NCBI RefSeq assembly: GCF_000264905.1
Contig: NW_006763143.1
Location: 1,539,314 to 1,603,313 of the forward strand
Length of the DNA: 64,000 nucleotides
From: Stereum hirsutum FP-91666 SS1
Lineage: Eukaryota > Basidiomycota > Agaricomycetes > Russulales > Stereaceae
Direction: 5' to 3'
The position numbers and the translations under genes were made by a program. Positions 10,056 through 21,709 of this stretch are shown one piece after another. The notes below the pieces were generated by a model. That model did not search any database, was not told where the DNA came from, and saw nothing but the letters and a program-made list of their open reading frames with translations. Numbering within the stretch: position 1 is the first letter of the stretch; every line of letters starts with the position of its first letter.

Positions 10056-12389
10056 GGAGGGGGACCGCCAAGGATGCAGAGGGTATCAGAGAGAAAATCG
10101 TAGAGGGAGGAGAGGAAGGAGGCGTCAGATTCGATGGCGATGCATGCAATAAGCTAGGAATAGGTTGCAGAGATCATTTGGTTCGTTAGGGTGTTCGAGT
10201 CTTGTCCGCTGAGATAAGCATGGGTACGATCCTACAACACACTTTGAGTTAGTATCAAGGACGAATAGACTCTCAACATTGGTTGACGATAGAATATGTC
10301 GAAAGAAAAACGTCGGCACTCACATCGCACAAGCCTCCCTGACACCATGATGCAGATAGAACCTCAAGATCGGCAACACAAGCTCGAGCATCTGACTTAA
10401 ATAGGGAGCGAACTGTGTCCCGAGCGTAGAAACGTAGATCACCAACGTCTCGAACACCTGGCATTTCTCGTCGATGGAGGAAGTGCGAACGACGACCTGC
10501 TTTCCGTCCATGGTGATCGTCTGGTGTCCTTCTTTATCTTCTGGGACGTCTTCGTCTTCTACGGGCATTCATGAACCAAAAGTTATGAGCGTTGGATGGA
10601 AAAAATGTGCAACGGACGAGAGAGAAGGGGATGAAAGGGAACTTACCGTAAATCGAAACATCCGCCTTCACACTCGCAGCCCTCAACAACTGCGGCATAA
10701 CCGCAGGTAGGAAAGGTTCAAATTCGGGCCCCATAGTCTGACAGATCTTCGCCCACGTCGCGATGAGGTAGTGAGGGAGCATGACATCGCCGGGATCAAC
10801 TGGGCTGTCTTCAAACGCAGACATGCGTCAGCCAAATCGAGGGACAAAGACGGAGAAAAGAGAGACGTACTTTGTATTCTGATCAACTGCTCTACGAAGA
10901 CTTGGGAGCCTGGCCTGTCACGTCTCGTCCCACCGCGATCGCTATAAGTATAGTCAGCACATCGAGCCTCGGACGGATTCAACAAGGGAAGAAGGAGACT
11001 CGACACACCGATCAACCCGGCACACTCCATCGCCTTGAGTCTCAACGTCCTATAATCCGGTCAGTTCGCGTTCTTGAGGACATTCAGGAACAATGACATG
11101 ATGCTCGAGTAATGCTATTTTGACCACGATCCACCAGAGCGCCACATCATCCACGCCAGTGCAAGCCACCCAGGCACAACGTCACCCGAGCAAGAAGAAT
11201 CCAAACCAACGTCAGTGACATCAGTCTAACTCCCACCACAAGGGGAAATGGAGAAAAGCCCACCTGCGCGAACGTATCCTCACTCGCACCTGCAACCATC
11301 GCCAACGTCGTAATCACCTGCTCCTGCACATACCTCCTAACGCCCATCCCATTCTCGTTCCCAGCCCCATTTGCATCTGTGTTCGTGGAAGAGAGGCTGG
11401 CAGGATTAAGATGTTTGAACAGCTGCCCGACGATAGGACCAAGGTAGGGGATGAGTGTGTCGCGCTCGACGCCATCGCAGAAGTTGATGAGGGCGGCTGC
11501 GGCGTGAGCGGGTACTTTGTAGTCAGCGAGGTACGAGAACAGTGTATTGTCAGGATGATGCGGAGGGCGAAACAAGTGGGGAGAAATAACGGGCGAAATT
11601 GGGCAGAATGAGAAGAATAAAGGCGGAGAAAAGTACATCGATTCGGGAGCCTCGAGCGTAGGAATGAGCACCGAGAATAGTTGTTGGTGGTACTCCGCCT
11701 GGATCACTTGCTAACCAGTGGAAACGGAACACGTCATCGATCTGCATCTATAATTCGCCACAGTACTCGTTGAGAGTCAGACGTACCTCGAGATCTGTAC
11801 AAAGCTGACCGCTAGATAGACGAGGGTGTATAATGAGTTTAAGTGCACAAACAGAAAGAGATGCGGAAGGATGCTGGCGAGAAGATGGAAGTACGAAGTG
11901 TGCAGGAAGGGAGACGTACACACATTGGCAAGCCGCATATCGCACCTTCGGATATAGATCGCTCAACAACGGGAGTATCAAACAGAAAGCAAAACAAAAC
12001 ACGGTGAGCACTTCGTCCGAGTGACGTCTCACGCGTAGCTCCACCGCCCGAGTCAGACTCCACCCGGCACACGCTCTCCCATTCTACGGTCGTCCAGGAG
12101 TAAACACTAGCACGTAAATATCCGTCACTGCAACTTCCTCTCTCCAAGCCGCTGCCACTTCCTTCGAGTGAAGGATGGGCCCTAGAACAAAATATCGAGG
12201 AACCCGATCACGACTCTTCCAACTCATTCACTCTGCATCCCAACTCATGTCTCCACACACCCTTCCTGCATAACCTAACTACCAAACCAACGATCCACAA
12301 AAGGAGACAAAAACACGATGTCGGACGGTAAAAAGAAGAAAAGAAAAGAATGAGGTACGAAGGAAAGAACGTAATCGACCACCTTCCCC

Positions 12390-13102
12390 CACACCAGGCA
12401 TTAACCCATTATTGGCGGGCCGACGAGCTACTAATGGGTTACTCACAGCGCAAATTATTCAATCAATTCGGTGATGCTGAATGCTGCGGATATTTCAAAA
12501 CTCTGAGTAAGCCGATTGTGTGGCAGGTATTTCTAGTTTGTGAGACAAAGGGAAGCACTAGAAAAGGTCCATAACATGACATACAGAGTTAATGCCGTCC
12601 TCTCTGGTGTAAGGAAGAATTTCACATTGGTGCATGCAGAAGGGGCATCTGCGATCTGGGAAGAAATGCAGAGTTTCAGCACACATTCCGCCAAATTGGG
12701 CGGAATATGGCCTGGAATTTGAAGTGCATGGCGGAAAGTGTTCTGAAACAGGCCGAAATTTGAAGTTGGTGGCGGAAGGCAGATGGAAAGGCTTACTATA
12801 TTTGGAGTTTCAGTTGTGTTTCGGCACGCGGATCGACGCACGTATTCCTCATTGCATCTGCATTGCAACCAGTCCGAATGCAGCGGCAATTTCTTAGAAC
12901 GTCTTCACAGCGGGTACGGTGTGCTTGGTGGATAATTGAAATATGAGATTTTTACCGGTGTGGAGGGAATGATCATGGTACTGGGCGGATATAATATATA
13001 CATGCGTTCTTCGCCACAAAGTGAGTCGGTCTTATAGTTGTCTTAGCAGTAAGCGACCCGATGCCGATCCGCCAGACTGAAAGCAGTTGATGCCTGCTGT
13101 GC
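12390..13102. mobile_element. TIR element, CACACCAGGCATTAAC family, copy A
   Basis: Left end CACACCAGGCATTAAC (12390-12405) and right end (13087-13102) are inverted repeats matching 14 of 16, with a second matching block (GGCGGGCCGA and GGCGGATCGG) farther in. The same termini occur at 31646-31776 and as one end at 41049. The interior (713 bp in all) repeats GGCGGAA-type words around 12680-12780 and encodes no transposase. No clear target duplication was found. It lies between two exon remnants of the Kap121 pseudogene. Confidence 0.65.
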
Positions 13103-16068
13103 CCAGCTCATTTTGCATCACCTTACTCGTCCCCTCACCTACCACCGCGATGTCCATCAGGCCCACATATCTCAACCTTCACTCGTCCCTCGCCTATAGG
13201 CCCATTCAAATCTAACGTCCAGCACCGTCGCACCGTCGCGCCGATACACACCATCACAATCACGAACACCAGCCCAAGAAGTGGAGAGGAAAAATAAAAG
13301 GTGAAATAGATCAGCTAATGGAGACGATCATAACAACGAAAAGAAAAGAGACCAAGGGCAACGAACAAAAGAAGGACATATAACATCCCCGGTATGAACT
13401 GGAACGCAGTGGGCAGCAGTGCTTTCCCGCCAACGGCGCGCGCGAGCCTGTCGAGCGACTGTTCGTAGATGTGGGGCAGGTGTCGTCTGTCGGGTCATCG
13501 GAGGGCTGCATTATTGTCGAGATTGGGTCGGTACGTGCGAGTGCGTTGGATTCGTTAGTGATTTGGACGATTGGGTAGGTGATAAGTGAAGGTTTCGTCC
13601 GTGGAGTGGGGTGGAGTGGGTAGGTTATAGGCCGACACGAATGTCATACAAATCATGGAAAGGTCAAAACAAAAATCGAGGGCGGTCAACTGCTAATAAA
13701 TGGTCAGGAATGAGACCAGGAAATGAAATGGGGTTGTATGGGCGATACAGAACACCTCAAGTGCCACATCCAATTCCACGTTACCAAACAGGGGACTGTC
13801 GAACCACCCGATCCACAAGGAAGTCAAACAATGAACGAAATGAAAGAACTCACATCAGCCTCCAACCACCCGCCCAACTCCGCCTCTCGCATATCAATCC
13901 CCTCCATCCCGCCCAAGCACTCCCTAACCAAAAGATGAACCCATCCCTCCGTCTTCCTCAACATCCCCGGTTTCGCCTCGCTCAAGTTGATCATAAACTC
14001 CAGCGCGGCCTTTCTCACCTCTTCCGCTTCGAGGTCCTGTTCGTCTTGTGGGTCGTCGTCCGCGCCAGAGAAGTGGGAGGGGAGTGTGCGAATGTGAATG
14101 CGCCGGAGGGAACAGAGGAAGAGGAGGAAGGGAAGGGACAGGCGACGGTGAGTGTGGGGCCTGGGTCTGCGCTAGGGAGGATGAGATCTGGAAGCCAGTG
14201 AAGGAGGGCGGGGAGATGGTGTGCGAAGAGGGAGGGAGAAGAGGTGGCGAGTAGGGTCATGGTGTTTGGGAACCTGTTGTGGCGGTGGCGTTGGACGATA
14301 TGTTAGAATGCGTAAGTGAGATGAGAGTGAGAAGGGTGCGCGAGAGACGTACCGAGGGAGTTGGAAGGCAGGGAGAGAAGGAAGAGTGTTGAGGGTTGAA
14401 TAAATTAATTTGAGGGCGTGGAGGATCGCGTGTGACAAAAGGGCGGAGAGGTGCGGAACGGAGGCTGCGAGGACTACGCGAGGAACCTATGGCAGAAAAT
14501 AATAGTTAGAACGAATAGAACGCAGTGGTCACGAACGACCGAAGTGAGAAAAATATGGATTCAGATGTTGACATCGAGATATGGCGACGGTGTAAGAACG
14601 CCATCAGAGCAAGACGGGCTACGACAGACGGGACGCCCGAATGATAACATCCCATGAACCTTTCAGAGAAAAAGAGTAAGTGAAACACTCACATCGACGC
14701 TGCGGATCCTGGAGCCCTCTGTCAAACACCTCCACCACCGCCTCCGTCTGACAATCCAACACCAGATTTGGACAGCCACCAAAAACGCTAAACGCACTCT
14801 CCCTCTATCCCGTCTCTCCCGAGTTCGTCATCTGGAGCGCCTGGGCTTGAAGCGCGTACCACGGCGTTTCTCTGGCCATGTAATTGTTCGCGAGATCGGT
14901 GACGGTCTACGAATTCGCGGCGGACGACGGGGAAGGGTTCGTGTGCGAAGGAGTGGAGGAGGCGTTCAAGGGTGGCGAGAGTTTGGGATGAGAGATGGTC
15001 ATAGAGGGTGAGGTGGGAGGACTGGTATGGTTTGTGGGGCGAAGGGGATGGAGCCTGGCGGAGGAGACGGCGTAATATGAGGACGAGAGAGAAGGATCAC
15101 ATCTGGTAGCATCTCAGCAGACATTCAACGATGAAACAAAGATAAGACTTACGACTTCGGTACTGGATGACTTCCCGTAGGGAAAATAAATGTTTATTTG
15201 GCATTGATTCAACGTGCTCGGCATCGCTCGGAAATGACAGCTGTTCAAGAAATCGTAGACGCGACGACTGGTCACTGCTGTGAGCACACTGGTCACTGTC
15301 GAATGCATTCCCGCTCACGGTCACTGTCGCAAATGTGCTGACACACTGGAGGGGACTTGCAAGGGAATTATGATGCGAATATGAACATGAACATGAATAT
15401 GACGAGATGTTGCACACAGACGAGTAGCCTTTGCGGAGGCTGCGAACTGGTGGCGCTCCTTGTAATTGTTTCTATATGGGCTATACTTGTCCATAGTCAA
15501 TGTCGCGTCTGAACGGACACACTAGGATACAGTCACTGGCTAGAAATGTGGACCAAAAATTTGCAGAGGAGAAAGCAGAATCTCGGGGAAGCTGAGCCCA
15601 CGCAACCGAAGCTCATCCATGGATGATGTTAGCCATCCATCAGTATGTCGATGCGTATAGACCCTTGAACTTGACCAGGGCATATCAGACCTTTGTTCTC
15701 AGCCTTTTACAGCACAATATTATCAGACGTGCCTTGTAGTAATTTATTACTCATTTTCACGATTATTATGCCAGCTACGTGGGCATCGTCGAGCATCGTC
15801 GACGCTGTCCGAAAATTCCCGGAAAGGTACCCGGCGGCTCCCGGCCGTCGGCGCGCCACCTGAAGAGGTGGCTCGCTAGGGCAGACCGCCCAAATCTGTA
15901 TCCAAAGACAATCATGGTCACGGAGACCGTAAATCAATGAATTCAACAGTCACGTCCACCAACGGACGTCGTACCAGGTACTTCGAGGCCTACTTCATGT
16001 CCCACCCACCGTTCGCTATGCACCAGTTTTCCCGCTGGGTTTTTATACGGTCATACTGGCGGTGGGCC

Positions 16069-16120
16069 TGGTTGGCTCTACCAATTCATCTAGCGCTGGA
16101 TGAGTTGGTAGAGTCAACCA
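16069..16120. repeat. 52-bp near-perfect palindrome
   Basis: The two 26-bp arms match at 23 positions around a central AGCGCT. All three differences are transitions, so an RNA copy of the plus strand could pair along the whole length using G-U pairs. One arm contains TGGATGAGTTGG, close to a tRNA A-box, but no tRNA cloverleaf can be built here. Confidence 0.8.
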
Positions 16121-17241
16121 TTATGGTGCCCATGCACTATATGCCGGGTGTGTTTACTGACCTTGTAAGTACTTACAGCAGTATCCAGAGACCGTGAGAG
16201 GCCCGGTATGCTTTGTGGCTATACCGAGGGTATCACAGCGGTAATGGGTGCTTGTCTGTTCTGCTGTAGTTTAGTTTGGTACATACACTGCTACAGATAG
16301 GGATATTGGTCCTCATGGGCCCATTTTGTATCCTGAATATACTTCCTTCCTTCCTTCTCACGGGGAAAACACGCTCCTGTCACGCGGTAAGTGCCGGGAG
16401 CGTCTTGTCTGTGACGGAATCGTGTTTTTGTGGCACCTGTGTAGTTGGTTTGTATGTCTTGGGGGAGGGGTCCTGCAGCAATGAGAACCGCTCGAAATTC
16501 CCTCGAAATTCCACGGCGTGACAGCTTTGATGGCCATGAGGTAAACCCGGCAACGGCACCCGAATAGATAAGATTGATGAACGGCGCCTCGCGTATAATT
16601 CGCGTACCCCTCAGGCGCCCGCACTGGATCGTGTTTTTGATTATCGGGAGCGTGTTTTTTCGGCGTCGTCCCACCTTCGGTGGAATTCTGGCTGGCAGCT
16701 TGGTGTGAAGCGCCCAGGTGCGCAGACACCTTCCTATCCAAAAAAACACGATCCAGCGCGCCTCCGTCACGTCGCGCCACACTCCCTGTCTTGCCACACT
16801 CTCCGGCGCCCTTCACTTGCTCCCTCTCAATTCCACCATAAACAGATCCCCAGTAGCTCTTACAACCACCCTCCAGCTCATGCGTAATGTGTAAACGCTA
16901 CGAGGTACAAGTCAGAATATTTTCTGGGCCGCTTCGCGGCTCTTCGTGAAGTGGTCAATGATTCCATGACTGTATATAGATGTACATGACTCAAAATGCA
17001 TACATTTTTTACTTTAAAATATATTTTGCACTCTCCATGCATTTAGCACTGTCTCTGCGAGCCCCACTCCATAATCTGCCCTCAGAGGCCATGAATGTAA
17101 CTCAAACGGCACCTCCACGCAGCGGTGCCACACTCCGAGAGCCCAATCTGCACGCACGGCGCGTCGTCACGAAGAGTCACGTCACGTCACATCGTTACCG
17201 TAGCGCGTTTTTTCCATTTCCCAGTTCCACTTCCTTCCGCG

Positions 17242-17653
17242 ATGGCGCAGCTGCCGGTTCTTCCCACGACTACAGATCCGGTGGGTGGCGGAGGCCACAA
17301 CGTTTGCGTTCGCGAACGTTCTGGATACGAGTTGCCACTTATTTTGTAGCCTTCAAACGCACTTCACTCGCCCGTTTTCCCATTCTGCTCATCCTCAGTC
17401 ATAGCTGGTAACTACCGCTTCATCCCTCCTGCTCAAAAAGAGATGATAGTTACACTGCACAACAACCATTTGAACACCCGGGAAAATGACGAGTTGATAG
17501 CAGAGCACAAAGCAAGAGCTGGCATGATGCTAATATGTACACGGCTGAGGCCTCAAGAATATTCGCGAAAGTTCCGTTGTCGGGCAAGCGTCTTGCGTGG
17601 CCTCCGCCACCTACCGAATCTCTAGCCGTGGGAAGAACTAGTAGCTGTGCCAT
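17242..17653. repeat. 57-bp inverted duplication with coding look
   Basis: Positions 17242-17298 and the reverse complement of 17597-17653 match at about 49 of 57 positions; nearly all differences are transitions. Both arms begin with ATG and encode MAQL-VLPT--D-VGGGGH in the same phase, then diverge. They face each other across about 300 bp. This may be a fold-back element or a duplicated short 5' coding segment. Confidence 0.6.
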
Positions 17654-18058
17654 CTCAGCGGCGCGTCTAGGATTTCTTGAACAGCTGGAAGATGGCAGCC
17701 AACCACAGAGCTGCGATCGTCATTTGTAAGCTTTGCCGAGCGGTGATCGCGTCGAATAAACTTAGACCGACATGAAATTCCCAGGCAACGGTAACTCATT
17801 TTGACTGGTGTGGCAATCTTTCGCTGTTCATCTGCGCAACGGTGTGAAATTTCTCACTGTACCCTCGCAATGCACCAAGTGAAATCTTGTTTTACTGAAA
17901 TGTAATTCCAACAATATTTGTGGTGGAGGGGAGTTTCTCGTAAACACTCTGCTGTCATGAAGGACGATACATATAAAGTGTATCCGTGAAGCCTAAGGTC
18001 TTGCAGAACCAATCCTTCCCATATATTGGCGCCACCTCACTCCCCACCTGCCTCCTCT

Positions 18059-20155
18059 TCACCAGCCATCATGTTCGACCACCTCCCAAGCCGTCCTGTC
18101 ATCCCCAACGTCCCCATTGTCCTCATCGTCCCCGTCATCCTCAGCTTCCCCGTCATCCCCAGCGTCCCCATCATCCTCAGCGTATTCATCGTCCTCAGCG
18201 TGTTCGTCATCCCCATCGTCTATGTCTACAGAGGCTCCGGTGTCAACCGGTACGTATGTTGATCTTGACAACCTGACGTTAGCAATCTCTACAGTCGGCA
18301 GCTCGAGGATACCGAATATATCCGGGTGAGTGAACGCGACATATTGAAGTGGGTGTGCTGTAATGGTCCTACTAGCTAAAAGGTCCATAAGTCTGCGGAG
18401 GGGACCACCAGCAGTATTGTGTCGGTTCATGAGACGTGAAACCCGGGCAGAATTGTTTACATACGAGCGAAAGACGATCTTTTGCAGTAGTGGGACAGGG
18501 TAATGGGTATCACAATCCACAATATGCAACGCATCAAAGAGTGGGTATAGATCTCCGATGTCGACCGCCAACACTTTGATGTTCGGAAATCGCAACAAAA
18601 GGCCACGGAGAGAGATGGCGCTGGTGTATGATTGAAACCAAGGTGACACGGCTGTCGGACGAGATATGAGTTCAAGCGATTGAACTATTGTCTCAGAAGG
18701 AAAGAAAAGGCTCTCGAGAATTGTTACGAGGGCACTCTCCCGTGGGGCATCGATCTTAGGAAGGTTGAACTGGATCACCAAGTGAAGATGGTAATCGACC
18801 TGTTGAACATCACCCTCTCGGAGTATATTGCAATGATAACGCGAGGGTCGTTTGGCGATGACATCAATGACACCGTCTCGACTAAAGTCCAATGACAGGA
18901 ACTCCATACTATCACTGGAAAATCCGGCCCTGATGGCGTCGCGAAGCCACTCGAGGAATCCCTTCGGGATTACGCTGTCCAGAAGGTCGAAGTTGAGGTC
19001 GAGAGTAGACAGCGCAGTGGCATGGAGCCAGGGGACAGGAGGGAGACATACAGGTAGATCCTGCATCTCCACGTTCTTCAGTGATACAAACTTTAATTGT
19101 GGAAGAAAAATCTTAGGCAGGTCTTCGCCATCCGTCTCGTTATCTTCCGCGAACTGTATGGTCAGTCGCTCAATATTCGGCGTGCAGGCCAAAACAGTCC
19201 AGACTTCCCGAAAAGTTGCCCGATGAAAATGGATGTCGAAGAGATTCGGTAAAAGAGGCAGTGATGAAGCAGATACAGCCTCTGCAGGGACTAAATCGTC
19301 GTCAAGGACCATACCGAGGTCGACTCGGAGGGTGCTCAGATTGGGAGTCTTGCACAGCACGTTTGCGAGCTGACCCCAAGAGAAGCAGTGAAGACATACA
19401 GAGCTCGGGTTACTCCACAAGGGAGAGGATGAGGGGATGTAGAAGGGGAGCTCGACACAGATTGATTCCAGTTTGGGCGCCCGACCAGCAAACAATTTCA
19501 CGGGAAGGGGCATTGGCTTCTGTTCCGCACCCTTAGCCCAACCTAATTCGTCCCATTCAGGTTCAACGACAACAATCTCCAGAGATTTTAGCTCCGGAGC
19601 GCCCTGAGAGCAGAGATGGTCTTGAACAAAGGTGTATAGCCTGGACGTAGAGAGGCCCTCCTTATGTAAATACGGCATTCTGGGCCTGGTGGTCAAGAAA
19701 CGGAGACGCTGGATTCGTCCAATGGCAGAAACGAGAGTCGCGAGGGACTCTAGTGAACGAGGACGACATGCTAGATCAAGTGAGCAGTCAAGGCACATCT
19801 TTTGACTGTGTTCAATGCAGGCTTCCATGATGCGGTCGGATGCATTTGGAGTCACCGTCGCCCACAATCGAGGGTGGTCGAGCGCAACAAAACGCCAACG
19901 CTTGCAGACAAGTGCAATAGTGGCGAATGACCACGGTCGAATCTTTCGCCTGAGTATGACCTCGCGGGACCCGGTCTGATCATCGTTGGTGACCGGAACA
20001 CGTCGGCGTTTGAACATTTTTTCGCGGGGGAACCCTTCGTCGTCGTCAACGCAATAGCGGAAGATGTTGCGTAGGAGTTCTGTAGGGATACGTTCGATAC
20101 CACTGAGGCAGTCGAGCATGGTGTCAATGGTGCTACTTCGTCTAGAAAATATCAC
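18059..20155 (-). CDS. F-box/LRR-type protein with acidic repeat tail, intact
   Basis: This is an open frame of 698 codons. Residues about 15-85 form an F-box region typical of basidiomycetes (IERIPTELLRNIFRYC... IALVCKRWRFVALDHPRLW), which in the family binds Skp1 in SCF ubiquitin ligases. The middle (about 130-610) has leucine-rich repeat character (PELKSLEIV, PNLSTLRVDL, PQLKFVSLKNV) expected to select substrates. The last 60 residues are an acidic repeat of the pattern (A/G)(E/D)DDG, from a tandem GTCATCCTC-type DNA repeat at about 18090-18210. The first ATG of the frame is at 20119; a TTTTCTAG acceptor lies just upstream, so a short 5' exon is likely. The target is unknown. Confidence 0.85.
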   Translation of the reverse strand: MIFSRRSSTIDTMLDCLSGIERIPTELLRNIFRYCVDDDEGFPREKMFKRRRVPVTNDDQTGSREVILRRKIRPWSFATIALVCKRWRFVALDHPRLWATVTPNASDRIMEACIEHSQKMCLDCSLDLACRPRSLESLATLVSAIGRIQRLRFLTTRPRMPYLHKEGLSTSRLYTFVQDHLCSQGAPELKSLEIVVVEPEWDELGWAKGAEQKPMPLPVKLFAGRAPKLESICVELPFYIPSSSPLWSNPSSVCLHCFSWGQLANVLCKTPNLSTLRVDLGMVLDDDLVPAEAVSASSLPLLPNLFDIHFHRATFREVWTVLACTPNIERLTIQFAEDNETDGEDLPKIFLPQLKFVSLKNVEMQDLPVCLPPVPWLHATALSTLDLNFDLLDSVIPKGFLEWLRDAIRAGFSSDSMEFLSLDFSRDGVIDVIAKRPSRYHCNILREGDVQQVDYHLHLVIQFNLPKIDAPRESALVTILESLFFPSETIVQSLELISRPTAVSPWFQSYTSAISLRGLLLRFPNIKVLAVDIGDLYPLFDALHIVDCDTHYPVPLLQKIVFRSYVNNSARVSRLMNRHNTAGGPLRRLMDLLASRTITAHPLQYVAFTHPDIFGILELPTVEIANVRLSRSTYVPVDTGASVDIDDGDDEHAEDDEYAEDDGDAGDDGEAEDDGDDEDNGDVGDDRTAWEVVEHDGW

Positions 20156-20383
20156 TGACCCAGAACATAGGTCGGAGGAGGTATTGGGACGCGATGATGT
20201 CTACGTGCGAAGAACGTGTTATCAGCGAAGGGCACTCAACGAAAATAAGGCCAGGATGAATCATACCGTTGAAGCATAGACAATAATACCACCTTCACTG
20301 CCGATCGTGTTCTCCATCGATGTCAACTTGTGAGATAGACAAGGAGGTTAGAGAGGACAAAACTGAAATGAGTAGGGATTTGC

Positions 20384-20490
20384 ATACAGGGTCTGGCATC
20401 ACCTTATAATTATAAACTGGAAGGATGGAAGGAGAAGAACCTCGCGTGGCTGAACCAAATAAGGCCGTAAATGGCAAGCTCTTCCGGCAG
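20384..20490 (+). repeat. Diverged single end of the 60-575 MITE family
   Basis: ACAGGGTCTGGCATCA..., ATAAACTGG and GAACCAAATAAGGCCGTAAA recur here in the same order and similar spacing as in the left end at 58-150. I found no matching inverted end downstream, so this is a truncated or strongly decayed copy. Confidence 0.6.
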
Positions 20491-20499
20491 GGCTTCGGC

Positions 20500-21280
20500 A
20501 GGAACTTGGAAGGAAGGGGGTAAGTATCTCAGCCTCGAGACGCTCGTGTCCCTTCTCATCCCACCACTACCGACGACTCCGAATTCAGATATCGGCGGCC
20601 CTAATCGTCCACAATCCGGCTGGCCATCTGCGGGTGCCCGTTCCTTTCCAGTCGAAAGGACGGTCTTCGATCGAGGACACGCCCTCTAGTCCAGTTTCAG
20701 CAGAGTCACCCAGTGTATGGACTCGGCGCAGTCAGGATGCTCCGCCCTGTACATCGTATAAAAAGTTGTAGGGGGTGCTGCTCCGTTCTCGGTGGTCTAC
20801 TTCCCCCTGCAGAATCGTCGTCAGGTTGCCGAAGGGGTATGGGGATAAGTACCAATCCCTATCGCGTCGGCGGTTTATTGGCTTGAAAGGAGTGTCTTCT
20901 GGCTCGTAACTTTTCGCCGCAGCATGTGGACGAGTCTTGGCGATTGGATTGGGCACCCAAGTCTGCCACTCTGTGTGAGGGCCACAGAGGACCTCCACAT
21001 CGCTCGCGTTCGTCAGTAGCTGCATGTTTCGAGCTCGGAACACTCTTGGATAGTAAATAACATCGTTTGACTCTTCATCTTCGAACATGGAACACTCACT
21101 ATTACTTTTCTTTGATTTTACGATACTGGATCTCACTTAGCCTCCCCCTTCGTTTCCCGGACATTCTGATTAGCTCTCGGGATCTCTGATCGTTTCTTTC
21201 AGTGTTATGGTGCACTTGTAGCTTGCCCGACGGCGCATGAGAACGTGCGGCTGATCGGGAAGCAAGCTATTCTTGTCACT
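20500..21280. other. Stretch with one unassigned ORF
   Basis: A 134-codon minus-strand ORF (20732-21136) has ordinary composition (FKPINRRRDRDWYLSPYPFG) but no family I know. There is no other feature. Confidence 0.3.
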
Positions 21281-21282
21281 TA

Positions 21283-21709
21283 CTGTCGTGTGACGGGTTC
21301 TGCAATCGGATTGCATAACCTGTCCCTTTACACATTTCCCCCTACGAAAATAATTATGAAGGCTCGGGATACGTTCTATAGCATGTAAAGACATGCCATG
21401 AATATTTAGACCATTTTTCAGAAGCGGGATATACTTGATTGCAAACTTGCAATCGGTCGACTTGCGTTTGCAACGGTTTTCAACGCGACTTTCGCGGGCC
21501 GAACGACCGGCTTGCAAAAGACAGTCGCACTCTTGTGCAAACCACGTCCAAATCATTTTCAGCCTTGTAACTTTTACGTGGTGACCACACAGCAGAGAAA
21601 TGATGGCATGATTTTTTTTGACACCGAGAGGAAGGGTCACAAAAATACAAAAAAAGAAATTGCAGAAATTGCAGAACCCGTCCCGATTGCAGAACCCGTC
21701 ACACGACAG
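21283..21709. mobile_element. MITE with 27-bp perfect TIRs flanked by TA
   Basis: CTGTCGTGTGACGGGTTC... at 21283-21309 is an exact inverted copy of 21683-21709. A TA dinucleotide stands at both outer edges, as for Tc1/mariner insertions. The inner sequence repeats GCAGAACCCGTC. A 156-codon minus-strand ORF spans most of the element but has no transposase motif, so the element is probably non-autonomous (427 bp). Confidence 0.75.

Larger units (their letters stand above)
9666..15095 (-). pseudogene. KAP121: Importin beta-3 / Kap121 (IPO5-type karyopherin), decayed
   Basis: Minus-strand segments follow the order of the IPO5/Kap121 HEAT-repeat protein, a nuclear import receptor: LTLYDHLSSQTLATLERLL (about 15.0 kb), FAHHLPALLHWLPDLILP (14.2), LEFMINLSEAKPGMLRK (14.0), DLYPKVRYAACQC (12.0), YHQQLFSVLIPTLEAPES (11.7), VPAHAAAALINFCDGVERD (11.5), RYVQEQVITTLAMVAG (11.3), LKAMECAGLIG (11.0), LPHYLIATWAKICQTMGPE (10.8), GVREACA (10.35) and LALAEEMEDFALENVGR (9.9). 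Introns with normal borders remain. Disabling changes include a stop in GETG*RESAF near 14.85 kb, one-base losses at DDTCP (13.48 kb) and after IAVGRDV (10.93 kb), a frameshift and a stop near 10.18 kb, and a frame change across the poly-G tract at 10027-10045. The first roughly 70 residues are absent. A MITE at 12390-13102 sits inside. Yeast Kap121 is essential, so a working copy should exist elsewhere. Confidence 0.85.
15100..18055. other. Gene-poor region built of inverted-repeat DNA
   Basis: No gene is supported. The region holds a 52-bp near-perfect palindrome (16069-16120), a 57-bp inverted duplication (17242-17298 with 17597-17653) and inverted copies of a CTGGATCGTGTTTTT block (16624-16638 and about 16739-16757). 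A short block resembling CAGCTGTTCAAGAAATC is present near 15240 and again, in inverted form, near 17670, suggesting a further dispersed repeat. Confidence 0.55.

Noticed and set aside
16060..16125. Possible tRNA gene
   Set aside because: An A-box-like word is present in the palindrome but there is no B-box at the right distance and no acceptor stem.
16612..16770. Inverted CTGGATCGTGTTTTT blocks as a MITE
   Set aside because: Arms match only over about 15 bp, a third direct copy lies nearby and no borders or target duplication are visible; kept only as part of the region note.
21170..21640. 156-codon ORF inside the TA-flanked MITE as a transposase
   Set aside because: Too short, lacks a DDE/D-type spacing or helix-turn-helix signature, and overlaps the TIR-derived repeats.
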